From positions 4,305,767-4,369,766 of the forward strand of contig NZ_KB467824.1 of the NCBI RefSeq assembly GCF_000344615.1: a stretch of 64,000 nucleotides of DNA. Reading direction: 5' to 3'. Below are positions 8,799 through 17,083 of the stretch, piece after piece (positions within the stretch are counted from its first letter, which is position 1; each line of letters opens with the position of its first letter). The stretch is from Janthinobacterium sp. CG3 (GTDB lineage Bacteria > Pseudomonadota > Gammaproteobacteria > Burkholderiales > Burkholderiaceae_D). Under the pieces are notes generated by a model, which saw only the letters and a program-made list of their open reading frames with translations, did no database searches and was not told where the DNA came from. A program made the position numbers and the translations under genes.

Positions 8799-9632
8799 AT
8801 GACAACAGCCACCGCCACCGCCACCGCCGCCCAGCCCTACCTGTCGGTCAACAACATCGAAGTCATCTACGACCACGTGATCCTGGTCTTGAAAGGCGTG
8901 TCGCTGCAGGTGCCGCAAGGGAAAATCGTCGCCCTGCTGGGCGCCAACGGCGCCGGCAAATCGACCACGCTGAAAACCATCTCGACCCTGCTGCGCGGCG
9001 AGCGCGGCGACGTCACCAAGGGCGAGGTGCAGTTCAAGGGCGAGCGCGTCGACAACCTGACGCCGAACGAACTGGTCAAGCGCGGCCTGTCGCAGGTGAT
9101 GGAGGGGCGCCACTGCTTCGGCCACCTGACCATCGAGGAAAACCTGCTGACCGGCGCCTACACGCGGCAGATCTCGCGCGCCGAGCTGAAGGAATCGCTC
9201 GACAAGGTCTACCACTACTTCCCGCGCCTGAAGGAGCGCCGCGCCAGCCAGGCCGGCTACACCTCGGGCGGCGAACAGCAGATGTGCGCGATCGGCCGCG
9301 CGCTGATGGCCAAACCGTCGATGATCCTGCTCGACGAACCGTCGATGGGCATCGCGCCGCAGATCGTCGACGAGATCTTCGGCATCGTCAAGGACCTGAA
9401 CCACAAGGAAAACGTCTCCTTCCTGCTGGCCGAGCAAAACACCAACGTCGCGCTGCGCTACGCCGACTTCGGCTACATCCTGGAGAACGGCCGCGTCGTG
9501 ATGGAGGGCCGGGCCAGCGAACTGGCCAGCAACGAGGACGTCAAGGAGTTCTACCTGGGCGTCTCCGGCGCCGGCCGCAAGAGCTTTCGCGACATGAAAT
9601 TTTACCGCCGCCGGAAACGCTGGCTGGCGTGA
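8799..9632 (+). CDS. LIV-type ABC transporter ATP-binding protein (LivF-like)
   Basis: A 277-residue ATPase. Walker A is GANGAGKST, the signature is SGGEQQMCAIGRALM, Walker B is MILLDEPSMGIAPQ and the switch region is LLAEQNTNVALRYAD. These are typical of LivF, the second ATPase of LIV systems. The first twelve residues are a threonine/alanine run before the conserved LSVNNIEVIYDHV. The C-terminus carries an extra basic tail (KFYRRRKRW) after FYLGVSG, as seen in homologs within ligase-associated clusters. Confidence 0.88.
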   Translation: MTTATATATAAQPYLSVNNIEVIYDHVILVLKGVSLQVPQGKIVALLGANGAGKSTTLKTISTLLRGERGDVTKGEVQFKGERVDNLTPNELVKRGLSQVMEGRHCFGHLTIEENLLTGAYTRQISRAELKESLDKVYHYFPRLKERRASQAGYTSGGEQQMCAIGRALMAKPSMILLDEPSMGIAPQIVDEIFGIVKDLNHKENVSFLLAEQNTNVALRYADFGYILENGRVVMEGRASELASNEDVKEFYLGVSGAGRKSFRDMKFYRRRKRWLA

Positions 9633-9642
9633 GGGGAAGCAG

Positions 9643-9999
9643 ATGAACCTGGAACAAGCCAAAGCCGTGTGCCGCGCGCTGCCGGGCGCGGTCGAAGACG
9701 TCAAATGGGGCGGCGACATCGTGTTCTCGGTCGGCCTGAAAATGTTCGCCGTCGCCAGCGGCGCCGGCGATCCGCCCGGCATCAGCTTCAAGGTCGAGGA
9801 GCAACGCTTCCTGGAGCTGACCGACCGCCCCGGCATCATGCCGGCGCCGTATCTGGCGCGGGCGAAATGGGTGCGCGTCAGCGGCGCGGACGCGCTCGAC
9901 GACGCCGAGGCGGCGGCCCTGCTGCTGCGCTCGTACCAACTGGTGTTCGCCAAACTGACTAAAAAACTGCAACATGACATAGGAGGGCCGCAAGCATGA
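9643..9999 (+). CDS. MmcQ/YjbR-family protein
   Basis: A 118-residue protein of the YjbR family. It shows the typical N-terminus (LEQAKAVCRALPGAVEDVKW), the central FAVASGAGDPPGISFKV and the late YLARAKWVRV. YjbR proteins have a CyaY-like fold and are often annotated as DNA-binding, but their biochemical role is unclear. It is embedded between the LivF-like ATPase (10-base gap) and the next CoA ligase, whose start codon overlaps its stop. This context is the only hint of function. Confidence 0.85.
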   Translation: MNLEQAKAVCRALPGAVEDVKWGGDIVFSVGLKMFAVASGAGDPPGISFKVEEQRFLELTDRPGIMPAPYLARAKWVRVSGADALDDAEAAALLLRSYQLVFAKLTKKLQHDIGGPQA

Positions 10000-11252
10000 C
10001 CGATACGCTCGACAGCCTTGAGCTGCGCGCCCCGCAAGAGCGCGAACGCGATTTGATGGCGCGCCTGCCGGCGCTGGTGGCCCTGGCGCAGGGCGCGCCG
10101 GGCTGGGGCCGCATACTCGACGGCGTCGACGCGGCCACGGTCGACAGCCGCGCCGCGCTGGCGCGGCTGCCGGTGACGCGCAAGTCCGACCTGAAGCGCC
10201 TGCAGCGGGAGCGCAAACCGTTCGGCGGCCTGAACCGCACCGCCACCGCCGAACTGTCGCGCGTCTTCATGTCGCCCGGGCCGATCTACGACCCCGAGGG
10301 GCGCGGGCGGGACTGGTGGCGCTTCGCCCGGCCGATGTACGCGGCCGGCGTGCGCGCCGGCGGCCTGCTGCAAAACTGCTTCTCCTACCACTTCACGCCG
10401 GCCGCCTTCATGGTCGAGGGCGGCGCCATGCGCATCGGCTGCACCGTGATCCCGGCCGGCAGCGGCCAGACCGAGATGCAGGTGCTGGCGATGGCCGACC
10501 TGAAGCCCGACACCTACGTCGGTACGCCCTCGTTCCTCAAACTGATCATCGAAAAGGCGCGCGACATGGGCGCCGACATCAGCAGCGTCCAACACGCGCT
10601 GATGGGCGCCGAGGCGCTGCCCGAATCGCTGCGCGCCTGGTTCCGGGCGAACGGCGTGCCGCACGTGTTCCAGACCTACGCTTCGGCCGACATCGGCAGC
10701 ATCGCCTACGAGACGGCCAGCGCGGGCGTGATCAACCCCGGCATGGTGCTCGACGAGGACGTGCTGCTGGAAATCGTCCACCCCGGCAGCGGCGACCCGG
10801 TGGCGCCGGGCGACATCGGCGAAGTGCTGGTCACGGTGTTCAACCCCGACTACCCGCTGATCCGCTTCGCCACCGGCGACCTGTCGGCCATCGTGGCGGG
10901 CGCGGCGGCGGCGCCGTGCGGGCGCACCAACACCCGCATCAAAGGCTGGCTGGGGCGGGCCGACCAGTCGACCAAGGTGCGCGCGATGTTCGTGCACCCG
11001 TCGCAGGTGCACGACATCGCCCAGCGCCACCCGGAAATCCTCAAGGCGCGGCTGGTGGTGTCGGGGCGGGTGGCCGACGAAACCATGACGCTGCACTGCG
11101 AAATGGACGAAGCGGCGGGCGCGGTCGGCGCGCTGGCCATCGTCGACAGCATCCGCGAAGTGACCAAACTGCGCGGCGAGGTGCGCATGGTCGCGCGCGG
11201 CAGCCTGCCGGGCGACGGCAAAGCCATCGACGACGTCCGCGACTACAGCTGA
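9996..11252 (+). CDS. PaaK-like phenylacetate/aryl-CoA ligase family protein
   Basis: A 418-residue adenylate-forming ligase of the PaaK class, clearly different from the FadD-like enzyme at the head of the operon. Visible features are the N-terminal LPVTRKSDLKRLQ, the reduced P-loop segment MSPGPIYDPEGR (PaaK proteins have a weaker P-loop than FadD), EALPESLRAWF, the TGDLSAI motif and the C-terminal lid with GWLGRADQSTKVRAMFVHP. It probably forms an aryl- or acyl-CoA. ATG overlaps the previous stop (ATGA), so it is translationally coupled. It ends the LIV cassette, which therefore encodes two CoA ligases. Confidence 0.85.
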   Translation: MTDTLDSLELRAPQERERDLMARLPALVALAQGAPGWGRILDGVDAATVDSRAALARLPVTRKSDLKRLQRERKPFGGLNRTATAELSRVFMSPGPIYDPEGRGRDWWRFARPMYAAGVRAGGLLQNCFSYHFTPAAFMVEGGAMRIGCTVIPAGSGQTEMQVLAMADLKPDTYVGTPSFLKLIIEKARDMGADISSVQHALMGAEALPESLRAWFRANGVPHVFQTYASADIGSIAYETASAGVINPGMVLDEDVLLEIVHPGSGDPVAPGDIGEVLVTVFNPDYPLIRFATGDLSAIVAGAAAAPCGRTNTRIKGWLGRADQSTKVRAMFVHPSQVHDIAQRHPEILKARLVVSGRVADETMTLHCEMDEAAGAVGALAIVDSIREVTKLRGEVRMVARGSLPGDGKAIDDVRDYS

Positions 11253-11275
11253 GCCGGACAACCACCCCGGGCGCA

Positions 11276-11331
11276 GGTCTCGACATGGCGGTTTTGTTAT
11301 ATGGCGACAGGAAAACCGTCATATCGAGACC
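11276..11331. repeat. Inverted repeat with 20-base arms at the end of the LIV operon
   Basis: Arms 11276-11295 and 11312-11331 begin and end with GGTCTCGA and TCGAGACC. They match at 18 of 20 positions, and the two mismatches are G-U compatible. The loop is 16 bases. It could terminate or stabilise the upstream operon transcript. The downstream arm is not followed by a T-run. Confidence 0.6.
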
Positions 11332-11391
11332 CGACCCCAGAGGTGTGGGATTTGCGGGATAATATCGGGATTCACTATTTGCCCAAAAATC

Positions 11392-11976
11392 ATGCAAGAA
11401 TTTCATCACGCTCGGGCCCGCGCCCTGATTAAAAACGCGGAGTTATTGTTCGACCAGCAGGCGGTGCAGGCGGCGGTCGCGCGCATGGCCGGCGTGCTCA
11501 ACACGCGTTTCAACGACCCCGCCTGCGACGAGTTCCCGCTGGTGCTGGGGGTAATGGGCGGCGCGGTGGTATTTACCGGCAACCTGCTGCCGCAGCTGAC
11601 GTTTCCGCTGGAGTTCGACTATATCCATGTCAGCCGCTACGGCGACGACGACCGCGGCGGCGAGGTGGTGTGGAAGGTGATTCCGCGCTCCAATGTTGCC
11701 GGGCGCACCGTCATCGTGCTCGACGATATCCTCGACGAGGGCGAAACGCTGGCGCACGTCAAGCAGCGCCTGCTCGATATGGGCGCCGCCGAGGTGGTGC
11801 TGGCGGTGTTCGCCGACAAGGCGATCGGCAAGGCCAAGCCGTGCAAGGCCGATATCGTCGGTCTGGTGATACCGAACCGTTTCGTGGTCGGCTTTGGGAT
11901 GGACGCTTACGGCTACTGGCGCAATTTGCCGGGCCTGTGGGCGCTGCGGCCTGAAGACCTGAGCACCGCGCCGTAA
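11392..11976 (+). CDS. hpt: Hypoxanthine-guanine phosphoribosyltransferase
   Basis: A 194-residue purine-salvage phosphoribosyltransferase transferring ribose-5-phosphate from PRPP to hypoxanthine or guanine. The PRPP-binding motif is VIVLDDILDEGETL. The catalytic loop region (YIHVSRYGDD) and the purine-contact strand near VVGFGMDAYGYWRNLPG are present. Length fits the betaproteobacterial family, which is slightly larger than E. coli Hpt. It is transcribed alone. An AT-rich stretch with GATAATAT sits about 35 bases upstream as a likely -10, and a strong terminator-like hairpin follows. Confidence 0.85.
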   Translation: MQEFHHARARALIKNAELLFDQQAVQAAVARMAGVLNTRFNDPACDEFPLVLGVMGGAVVFTGNLLPQLTFPLEFDYIHVSRYGDDDRGGEVVWKVIPRSNVAGRTVIVLDDILDEGETLAHVKQRLLDMGAAEVVLAVFADKAIGKAKPCKADIVGLVIPNRFVVGFGMDAYGYWRNLPGLWALRPEDLSTAP

Positions 11977-12006
11977 TATTCGGCGAAACCAGAGGCGTAA
12001 CCCCGG

Positions 12007-12030
12007 GGCCAGACCTGAAGGTCTGGCCTT
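12007..12030 (+). terminator. Hairpin terminator after hpt
   Basis: GGCCAGACC (12007-12015), loop TGAA, GGTCTGGCC (12020-12028) gives a perfect nine-pair stem followed by TT. The T-run is short, so termination may be moderate. The next gene converges from the other side, so it may act in both directions. Confidence 0.6.
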
Positions 12031-12092
12031 CCCGCCTTGGCGCCGGTTCTTTGCCGCTGGTTTGTTCGCGCGCGCGGCGCGCTTCGGCTGCG

Positions 12093-13046
12093 TTACAGGC
12101 TCAGGCGGGCGCGCGCGGCGTCGTATTCCTCCTTCAGGCGCGCCACCATCTCGGCCACCGTCGGCACGTCGTGCATCAAGCCCACGCCCTGGCCCGCGCC
12201 CCAGATGTCGCGCCAGGCCTTGGCGCTGCCGGAGCCGAAGTTCATCGCGCTCTTGTCGGCTTCCGGCAACGCTTCCGGGTCCAGCCCCGCCGCCACGATG
12301 GATTTTTTCAGGTAGTTGCCGTGCACGCCGGTGAACAGGTTGGTGTAGACGATGTCGGCCGCCGCCGATTCGACGATGGCGTCGCGGTAGCTGTCGTCGA
12401 CGTTCGATTCCTTGGTCGCCAGCCAGCGCGAGCCGATGTAGGCGAAGTCGGCGCCCATCGCCTGCGCCGCCAGGATGGCGTCGCCGGTGGCGATGGAGCC
12501 CGACAGCGCCAGCGGACCCTTGAAGAATTTGCGCACCTCGCCCACCAGCGCGAACGGCGACAGCGTGCCGGCGTGGCCGCCGGCGCCGCTGGCCACCAGG
12601 ATCAAGCCGTCGACGCCCGCTTCCAGCGCCTTTTTCGCGTGGCGGATCGAGATCACGTCGTGCAGCACGATGCCGCCGTAGCTGTGGATGGCGTCCAGCA
12701 TTTCCTTCGGCGGCGCGCGCAGCGAGGAGATGATGATAGGGATCTTGTGCGCCACGCACACTTCGACGTCGTGCGCCAGGCGGTCGTTGGACTGGTGCAC
12801 GATCTGGTTGACGGCGATCGGGCCGATCTTGGCGTCCGGGTTGGCGGCCTTGTATTCGGCCAGTTCCGCCTGCAGCTCGGTGAGCCAGGTGTCGAGCAGC
12901 GCGGCCGGGCGCGCGTTCAGCGCCGGAAACGAGCCGACGATGCCGGCCTTGCACTGGGCCGCCACCAGCGCCGGGCCGCTGGCGATGAACATCGGCGAAC
13001 CGATGACGGGAAGGGAGAGGTTTTGCAACGCTAGTGGCAGGGCCAT
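12093..13046 (-). CDS. Nitronate monooxygenase (NPD/2-nitropropane dioxygenase family)
   Basis: A 317-residue FMN-dependent TIM-barrel enzyme that oxidises alkyl nitronates such as propionate-3-nitronate. Visible motifs are the N-terminal LPVIGSPMFIASGP, ISIRHAKKALEAGVDGLI, the flavin phosphate segment SGAGGHAGTLSPFAL and the late GADFAYIGSRWLAT. The C-terminal GAGQGVGLMHDVPTVAEMV closes the family pattern. The gene is monocistronic and converges with hpt. The role is likely detoxification of nitro compounds. Confidence 0.88.
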   Translation of the reverse strand: MALPLALQNLSLPVIGSPMFIASGPALVAAQCKAGIVGSFPALNARPAALLDTWLTELQAELAEYKAANPDAKIGPIAVNQIVHQSNDRLAHDVEVCVAHKIPIIISSLRAPPKEMLDAIHSYGGIVLHDVISIRHAKKALEAGVDGLILVASGAGGHAGTLSPFALVGEVRKFFKGPLALSGSIATGDAILAAQAMGADFAYIGSRWLATKESNVDDSYRDAIVESAAADIVYTNLFTGVHGNYLKKSIVAAGLDPEALPEADKSAMNFGSGSAKAWRDIWGAGQGVGLMHDVPTVAEMVARLKEEYDAARARLSL

Positions 13047-13160
13047 GTCGGACTCGCAGACGAAAAGTTGATCGGATTGACTTGCAACGATTATAAAGTA
13101 AAAAAAAGTACGAACGTGCTGAATTTAAGGCGCTGGCTCGGATGAAGCCCTGCGCGGGAA

Positions 13161-13220
13161 CCCGGGGACAGACCACGATTTTCGGGCAATCTTGTTCGGA
13201 AATCGTGGTCTGTCCCCGGG
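13161..13220. repeat. GGGGACAGACCACGATT REP-like inverted repeat (copy 1)
   Basis: CCCGGGGACAGACCACGATTT (13161-13181) is followed by an 18-base loop and the exact reverse complement (13200-13220). The unit starts two bases after the stop codon of the minus-strand MBL gene. The same unit recurs at 60776-60834. Confidence 0.8.
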
Positions 13221-13221
13221 G

Positions 13222-14133
13222 TTACGCTTCGTTGAGTAAGTGCTCGCCCTCGATGCGCGCCGCGCCGGCCTTCATCAGTTGTTCGACCACCCACTGCGCC
13301 AGCGCCTGCGGCGACTGCCGCAGGAAGCGCCGGTTGGCTTCGTCGAACACCGGCATCGCCGCCAGCACCGCCGGCAATTCGGCCAGCGCGATCCGTTGCC
13401 GCTCCAGCAGCAGGAACTTGAGCATCACCTTGATCGCGTTCTGGGCGTTGCGCAGCGGGTCGGCAGCCAGGTAGTCCAGCCGCGAATGGGCGCGCCGCAG
13501 CGCCCCGGCGACGTCGCCGAACGGCGCGCCGTGCCCAGGGATCACCAGCCGCACGTCCAGCCCGCCGATCAGTTCCAGCGTCGCGCGCGTTTCGGCGAAG
13601 CCGGATTTTCCCTCCAGTTCGGGGAAGATGACGCCGAAGCCGTTTTCCCACAGCGCGTCGGCCGAGATCAGGATGCGTTCGGCGGCGCAGTAAAAGATCA
13701 GCGAGTGCGGGTCGTGCCCCGGCGCGCCCAGCGCCTGCCATTCCAGCCCGCCCAGGCGCAGCACCTCGCCCGGCGCGACGGTGGCGTCGAAGCCGAAGCG
13801 CTCGCACTGCTGGCCGGTGGCCTTGAAGCTGAGCGCCTCGACGTCCCAGCGCCGCACCTTGTCGGCCTCGGCGAGCGGGATCGCGGTGTGGCAGCCGTAG
13901 TGCGCCTGCAGCACCGCGTTGCCGCCGCAGTGGTCGGAATGCAGATGGGTGTTGAGCAGGCGGTCCAGCGGCCGCCCTTGCAGGCCGTGCCGCACCAGCG
14001 CCAGCGTTTGCGGCGCGTGCAGCATGTAGCCGCTGTCGATCAGCGCGGTGTCGTCCGGGCCGACCAGCAGGATGTTGTTTGACGACAGCCAGCCGCGCTC
14101 CAGCACGCGGACCGCGTCCGGCAGCGCCGTCAT
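13222..14133 (-). CDS. MBL-fold metallohydrolase (glyoxalase II-like)
   Basis: A 303-residue metallo-beta-lactamase-fold hydrolase. The di-zinc motif THLHSDHCGG (HxHxDH) is near residue 62. Further metal ligands are the His in GAPGHDPHSL, the Asp in ISADALWENG and the His in VIPGHGAPFGD. The C-terminal helical part resembles the RNase-unrelated glyoxalase/lactonase group. The substrate is unknown. ATG overlaps the stop of the preceding membrane-protein gene by four bases (ATGA), and the transcript ends in the REP-like hairpin. Confidence 0.85.
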   Translation of the reverse strand: MTALPDAVRVLERGWLSSNNILLVGPDDTALIDSGYMLHAPQTLALVRHGLQGRPLDRLLNTHLHSDHCGGNAVLQAHYGCHTAIPLAEADKVRRWDVEALSFKATGQQCERFGFDATVAPGEVLRLGGLEWQALGAPGHDPHSLIFYCAAERILISADALWENGFGVIFPELEGKSGFAETRATLELIGGLDVRLVIPGHGAPFGDVAGALRRAHSRLDYLAADPLRNAQNAIKVMLKFLLLERQRIALAELPAVLAAMPVFDEANRRFLRQSPQALAQWVVEQLMKAGAARIEGEHLLNEA

Positions 14134-14573
14134 CGCTTCATCTGGAACGCCAGCGAGATTTTGGCGAATTCAATCAGCACTTCCCGCGAACCGCCGTTGA
14201 AGGTGGTGAACGCGGTGCCGGTGCGCACCACCATGCGCGGCGGGAACAACCAGGACAGGAAGGGAATGCCGATCATTTTCGCGCCGCGCACGTCGCTCCA
14301 GTCGACGTGCTTGTCGTACAGCCAGCTCTGGCGGATGCCGGTGGCGTCGATGGTGGTGCGGGCGCGCAGGAACCAGTAATAACTGACGCCCAGCATGACG
14401 ACCGAGCCCAGCAGCAGCGCCTTGATGGCCAGGCCGTACTGCATCAGCGGGAAGCGCAGCGCGACGCTGGCGCCGTAGGCCAGCAGGACCAGCGTGACCA
14501 CGCTGGCGAAAACCTTGAAACCGGCGCCGTAGGCGGGGCCGCTGACGGCCTGGTTCGGCTTATAGAAAGACAT
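14130..14573 (-). CDS. Membrane protein with two TM segments and a PH-like cytoplasmic domain
   Basis: A 147-residue protein of unknown function. Two hydrophobic segments (about residues 20-40 and 48-68) are followed by a soluble domain with a beta-rich pattern (TTIDATGIRQSWLYDKHVDW, then PPRMVVRTGTAFTTFNGG) typical of bacterial PH-like (YdbT/YcxB-like) domains. It lies between a DUF1289 gene (8-base gap) and the MBL hydrolase (4-base overlap), so the three form one operon. The domain assignment is by pattern only. Confidence 0.75.
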   Translation of the reverse strand: MSFYKPNQAVSGPAYGAGFKVFASVVTLVLLAYGASVALRFPLMQYGLAIKALLLGSVVMLGVSYYWFLRARTTIDATGIRQSWLYDKHVDWSDVRGAKMIGIPFLSWLFPPRMVVRTGTAFTTFNGGSREVLIEFAKISLAFQMKR

Positions 14574-14581
14574 GGGTGTCC

Positions 14582-14782
14582 TTAATCAAAATGGATCAGT
14601 TGTTCGCGGCGGCGGATCTCGGCCCAGACGCCGCGCTTGAAGTCGTCGTCGGCGCCGCTCCACTGGATGATTTCGTCGATGGTGCGCAGGCAGCCCTGGC
14701 ACAGGCCGCTGTCCTGGTCCATCTTGCACAGGCTGATACAGGGCGAGGGCACCGGCGCCTCTGGTGGCAGGTCGGGAGTCAT
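14582..14782 (-). CDS. DUF1289 domain-containing small protein
   Basis: A 66-residue protein with the cysteine signature of DUF1289: SPCISLCKMD, GLCQGCLRTIDEI and a conserved W before the C-terminal basic helix (FKRGVWAEIRRRE). The four cysteines suggest a small zinc or iron-sulfur site; the function is unknown. An in-frame ATG at 14815 would lengthen it by eleven residues. Neither start has a clear ribosome site, and the shorter form matches usual family length. First gene of the operon with the PH-like membrane protein and the MBL hydrolase. Confidence 0.8.
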   Translation of the reverse strand: MTPDLPPEAPVPSPCISLCKMDQDSGLCQGCLRTIDEIIQWSGADDDFKRGVWAEIRRREQLIHFD

Positions 14783-14911
14783 GGAAGGGGTCGGGGTGGC
14801 GGGATCAGCCGCCATTATGCCGCGAAACGCGCGCGCCGGCACGCCCGCCGTCGCGCCGGTGTATAGTGGATTCCCGCGCCGCCGCCGCAGCCCAAGCCCC
14901 AGTCCACCACC

Positions 14912-15748
14912 ATGTTCCGCCACCCCAGCGAATTCGTCCGCTTCAAAGCCAGTCCGCACCTGCCCGGCGTCGAGCTGTATACGGCGCGCCTGGTCGACCA
15001 CGCCTTCGCGCCGCACGTCCACGAGAGCTATTCGCTGGGCGCCATCGAAGCCGGGGTCGAGCGCTTCCGCTACAAGGGCAGCGACCACGTGGCGCCGGCC
15101 GACACCCTGGTTACGCTGAACGCCGACGAGGTCCACACCGGCCAGGCCGAAAGCGCCGCCGGCTGGACCTACCAGATGCTCTACATCGAGCCGGACACGC
15201 TGCGCGCGCTGACCGGCACCGAGGTTTACTTCCCGCAGGCGGCGGTGCACGACCCGCAACTGGCGCGCGCCTACCGCGGCGTGTTCGCGCGCATGTGGCA
15301 GGCCGGCGACGACGTCGCCTTCACCTGTGAATTCACGGTGCTGGTGGACGCGCTGGTGGCGCGCTACGGCGCCAAGGTGCGCGCCGAGCCGACCGCTTCG
15401 CCGGCGCGGATGCGCCGCTCGCTGGCGATGCGCCGCGTGCTCGACTGCATCGAGGCCAACCTCGAAGGCAGCCTGCGCATTGAGACGCTGGCGGCCGAGG
15501 CCAACCTGTCGCTATTCCATTTCGTGCGCGTCTTCGTCGCCACCTTCAACTGCACGCCGCAGCAGTACGTGCAGGCGCGCCGGGTGCTGCGCGCCAAGGG
15601 CATGCTGGCGCGCAGCGTCAGCCCGGCGCTGGCCGCCGGCGCCGTCGGCCTGACCGACCAGAGCCACCTGAACCGCTGGTTCAAGCGCAGCTACGGCGTC
15701 ACCCCGGCGCAGTATCAACAGCAAATTGGTACAAGACCGCCGCGCTGA
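14912..15748 (+). CDS. AraC-family transcriptional regulator with cupin sensor domain
   Basis: A 278-residue regulator. The N-terminal AraC-type cupin (HVHESYSLGAIEAGVERFRY) binds a small ligand. The C-terminal double helix-turn-helix occupies roughly residues 170-272 (RIETLAAEANLSLFHFVRVF and GLTDQSHLNRWFKRSYGVTP). This architecture is common in regulators placed beside exporters. The EamA transporter gene 90 bases downstream on the same strand is the likely target or partner. Confidence 0.9.
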   Translation: MFRHPSEFVRFKASPHLPGVELYTARLVDHAFAPHVHESYSLGAIEAGVERFRYKGSDHVAPADTLVTLNADEVHTGQAESAAGWTYQMLYIEPDTLRALTGTEVYFPQAAVHDPQLARAYRGVFARMWQAGDDVAFTCEFTVLVDALVARYGAKVRAEPTASPARMRRSLAMRRVLDCIEANLEGSLRIETLAAEANLSLFHFVRVFVATFNCTPQQYVQARRVLRAKGMLARSVSPALAAGAVGLTDQSHLNRWFKRSYGVTPAQYQQQIGTRPPR

Positions 15749-15838
15749 AGACCGCTAAGCTGGTGTTTTAGTTTTTCGGCAAGCGGTGAAGATGATGACA
15801 ACAACGACGGTATCGACCAACATCACCCCGGAGGCGCC

Positions 15839-16792
15839 GTGCTGATCGGCGTGATGTGCGCGCTCGGCGCGGGGCTGTTGTGGGGGCTGGTTTTCGTCGT
15901 GCCGCTGATGCTCGGCGACTATCCCGGCATGGTGCTGTCGTTCGGCCGTTACGTGGCGTTCGGCCTGATCGCGCTGGTGCCGGCCTGGTTCGACCGCAAG
16001 CGCATGCGCGCCCTGTCGCGCGCCGACTGGCGCTACGCGCTCAAGCTGGCCTTCATCGGCAACCTGCTGTACTACGCGATGCTGGCCAGCTCGATCCAGC
16101 TGGCCGGCTCGCCGCTGCCGACCATGCTGATCGGCACGCTGCCGGTGGCGATTGCCGTGTTTTCCAACTGGCGCCCCGGCCATCCGTCCGACAGCGTGGC
16201 CTGGCGCCGTCTGGCGCCGTCGCTGCTGATCATCCTCACCGGCCTGTTGCTGGTCAACGCCAGCGAACTGCAGGCCTTCCGCGAGTCGGGCGGCCAGCGC
16301 AGCACCGGCGACTACGTGCTGGGCTGCCTGCTGGCCGTCGGCGGCGTGGCGGCCTGGACCTGGTATCCGGTGATGAATTCGCGCCACATGCGCGCCAATC
16401 CGCAGATCGGTTCGATGACCTGGGCCACCGCGCAGGGGCTGGCGACCTTGCCGCTGGCGCTGGTCGGCCTGCTCGGCTACGGCGCCTACGCCAGCCTGAA
16501 CCAGACCGGCTTCGACTTTCCGCTGGGGCCGCAGCCGCTGCGCTTCGCCGGGCTGATGCTGCTGGTCGGGCTGACCGCCTCCTGGCTCGGCACGCTGCTG
16601 TGGAACCAGGCCAGCCTGCGCCTGCCGACGTCGCTGTGCGGCCAGTTGATCGTCTTCGAAACCCTGTTCGCGCTGCTGTACGCCTTCATCCTGCGCGGCG
16701 CCCTGCCGGGCCTGGCCATCGTCGGCGGCATCGCGCTGCTGTGCGCCGGCGTACTGCTGGGCGTGCGCGCTTTCCGCCACCAGGTGCACTGA
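15839..16792 (+). CDS. EamA/DMT-superfamily membrane transporter
   Basis: A 317-residue protein with about ten hydrophobic segments in two EamA halves (GVMCALGAGLLWGLVFVVPL in the first; QPLRFAGLMLLVGLTASWLG in the second). Such proteins export amino acids, nucleosides or other metabolites. GTG at 15839 is chosen because GGAG lies six bases upstream; ATG codons further up are out of frame. It follows the AraC regulator in the same direction. Confidence 0.85.
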   Translation: MLIGVMCALGAGLLWGLVFVVPLMLGDYPGMVLSFGRYVAFGLIALVPAWFDRKRMRALSRADWRYALKLAFIGNLLYYAMLASSIQLAGSPLPTMLIGTLPVAIAVFSNWRPGHPSDSVAWRRLAPSLLIILTGLLLVNASELQAFRESGGQRSTGDYVLGCLLAVGGVAAWTWYPVMNSRHMRANPQIGSMTWATAQGLATLPLALVGLLGYGAYASLNQTGFDFPLGPQPLRFAGLMLLVGLTASWLGTLLWNQASLRLPTSLCGQLIVFETLFALLYAFILRGALPGLAIVGGIALLCAGVLLGVRAFRHQVH

Positions 16793-16806
16793 CCGCGGCG
16801 GCGCTT

Positions 16807-16836
16807 GTCGGGTTACGCTGCGCTAACCCGACCTAC
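16807..16836. repeat. Dispersed GTAGGTCGG-family repeat (copy 2, short palindromic form)
   Basis: GTCGGGTTA and TAACCCGAC are perfect nine-base arms around eight bases, followed by CTAC. It begins 14 bases after the EamA stop codon. Confidence 0.7.
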
Positions 16837-17004
16837 GGTTTAAGCCGGCGGTTGGAGCGGCGGTGTTGGCCGCCGGTTTCGGCGCTCGGTTTCGCCGCCG
16901 GTTTTAATTCCTCCAGGAAAAATTCTCATCAAATCATGGGCTTACGTTGAGGCCCGCCTTCCCCCGCTGGCAACAAAAAAATACCGCTTTACGCTAAAAC
17001 ACGC

Positions 17005-17032
17005 TTGACTTCGATCCCGACAGGCCTATACT
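17005..17032 (+). promoter_or_regulatory. Sigma70-type promoter of the RHH gene
   Basis: TTGACT (17005-17010), 16 bases, TATACT (17027-17032), about 50 bases before the ATG. The rest of the 290-base gap (16793-17083) holds the dispersed repeat and a GC-rich stretch with no recognisable gene. Confidence 0.6.
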
Positions 17033-17083
17033 ACCATCCATACAGATGGCGCATGGATGCCACACGGAGTGTAACGGGGACAT

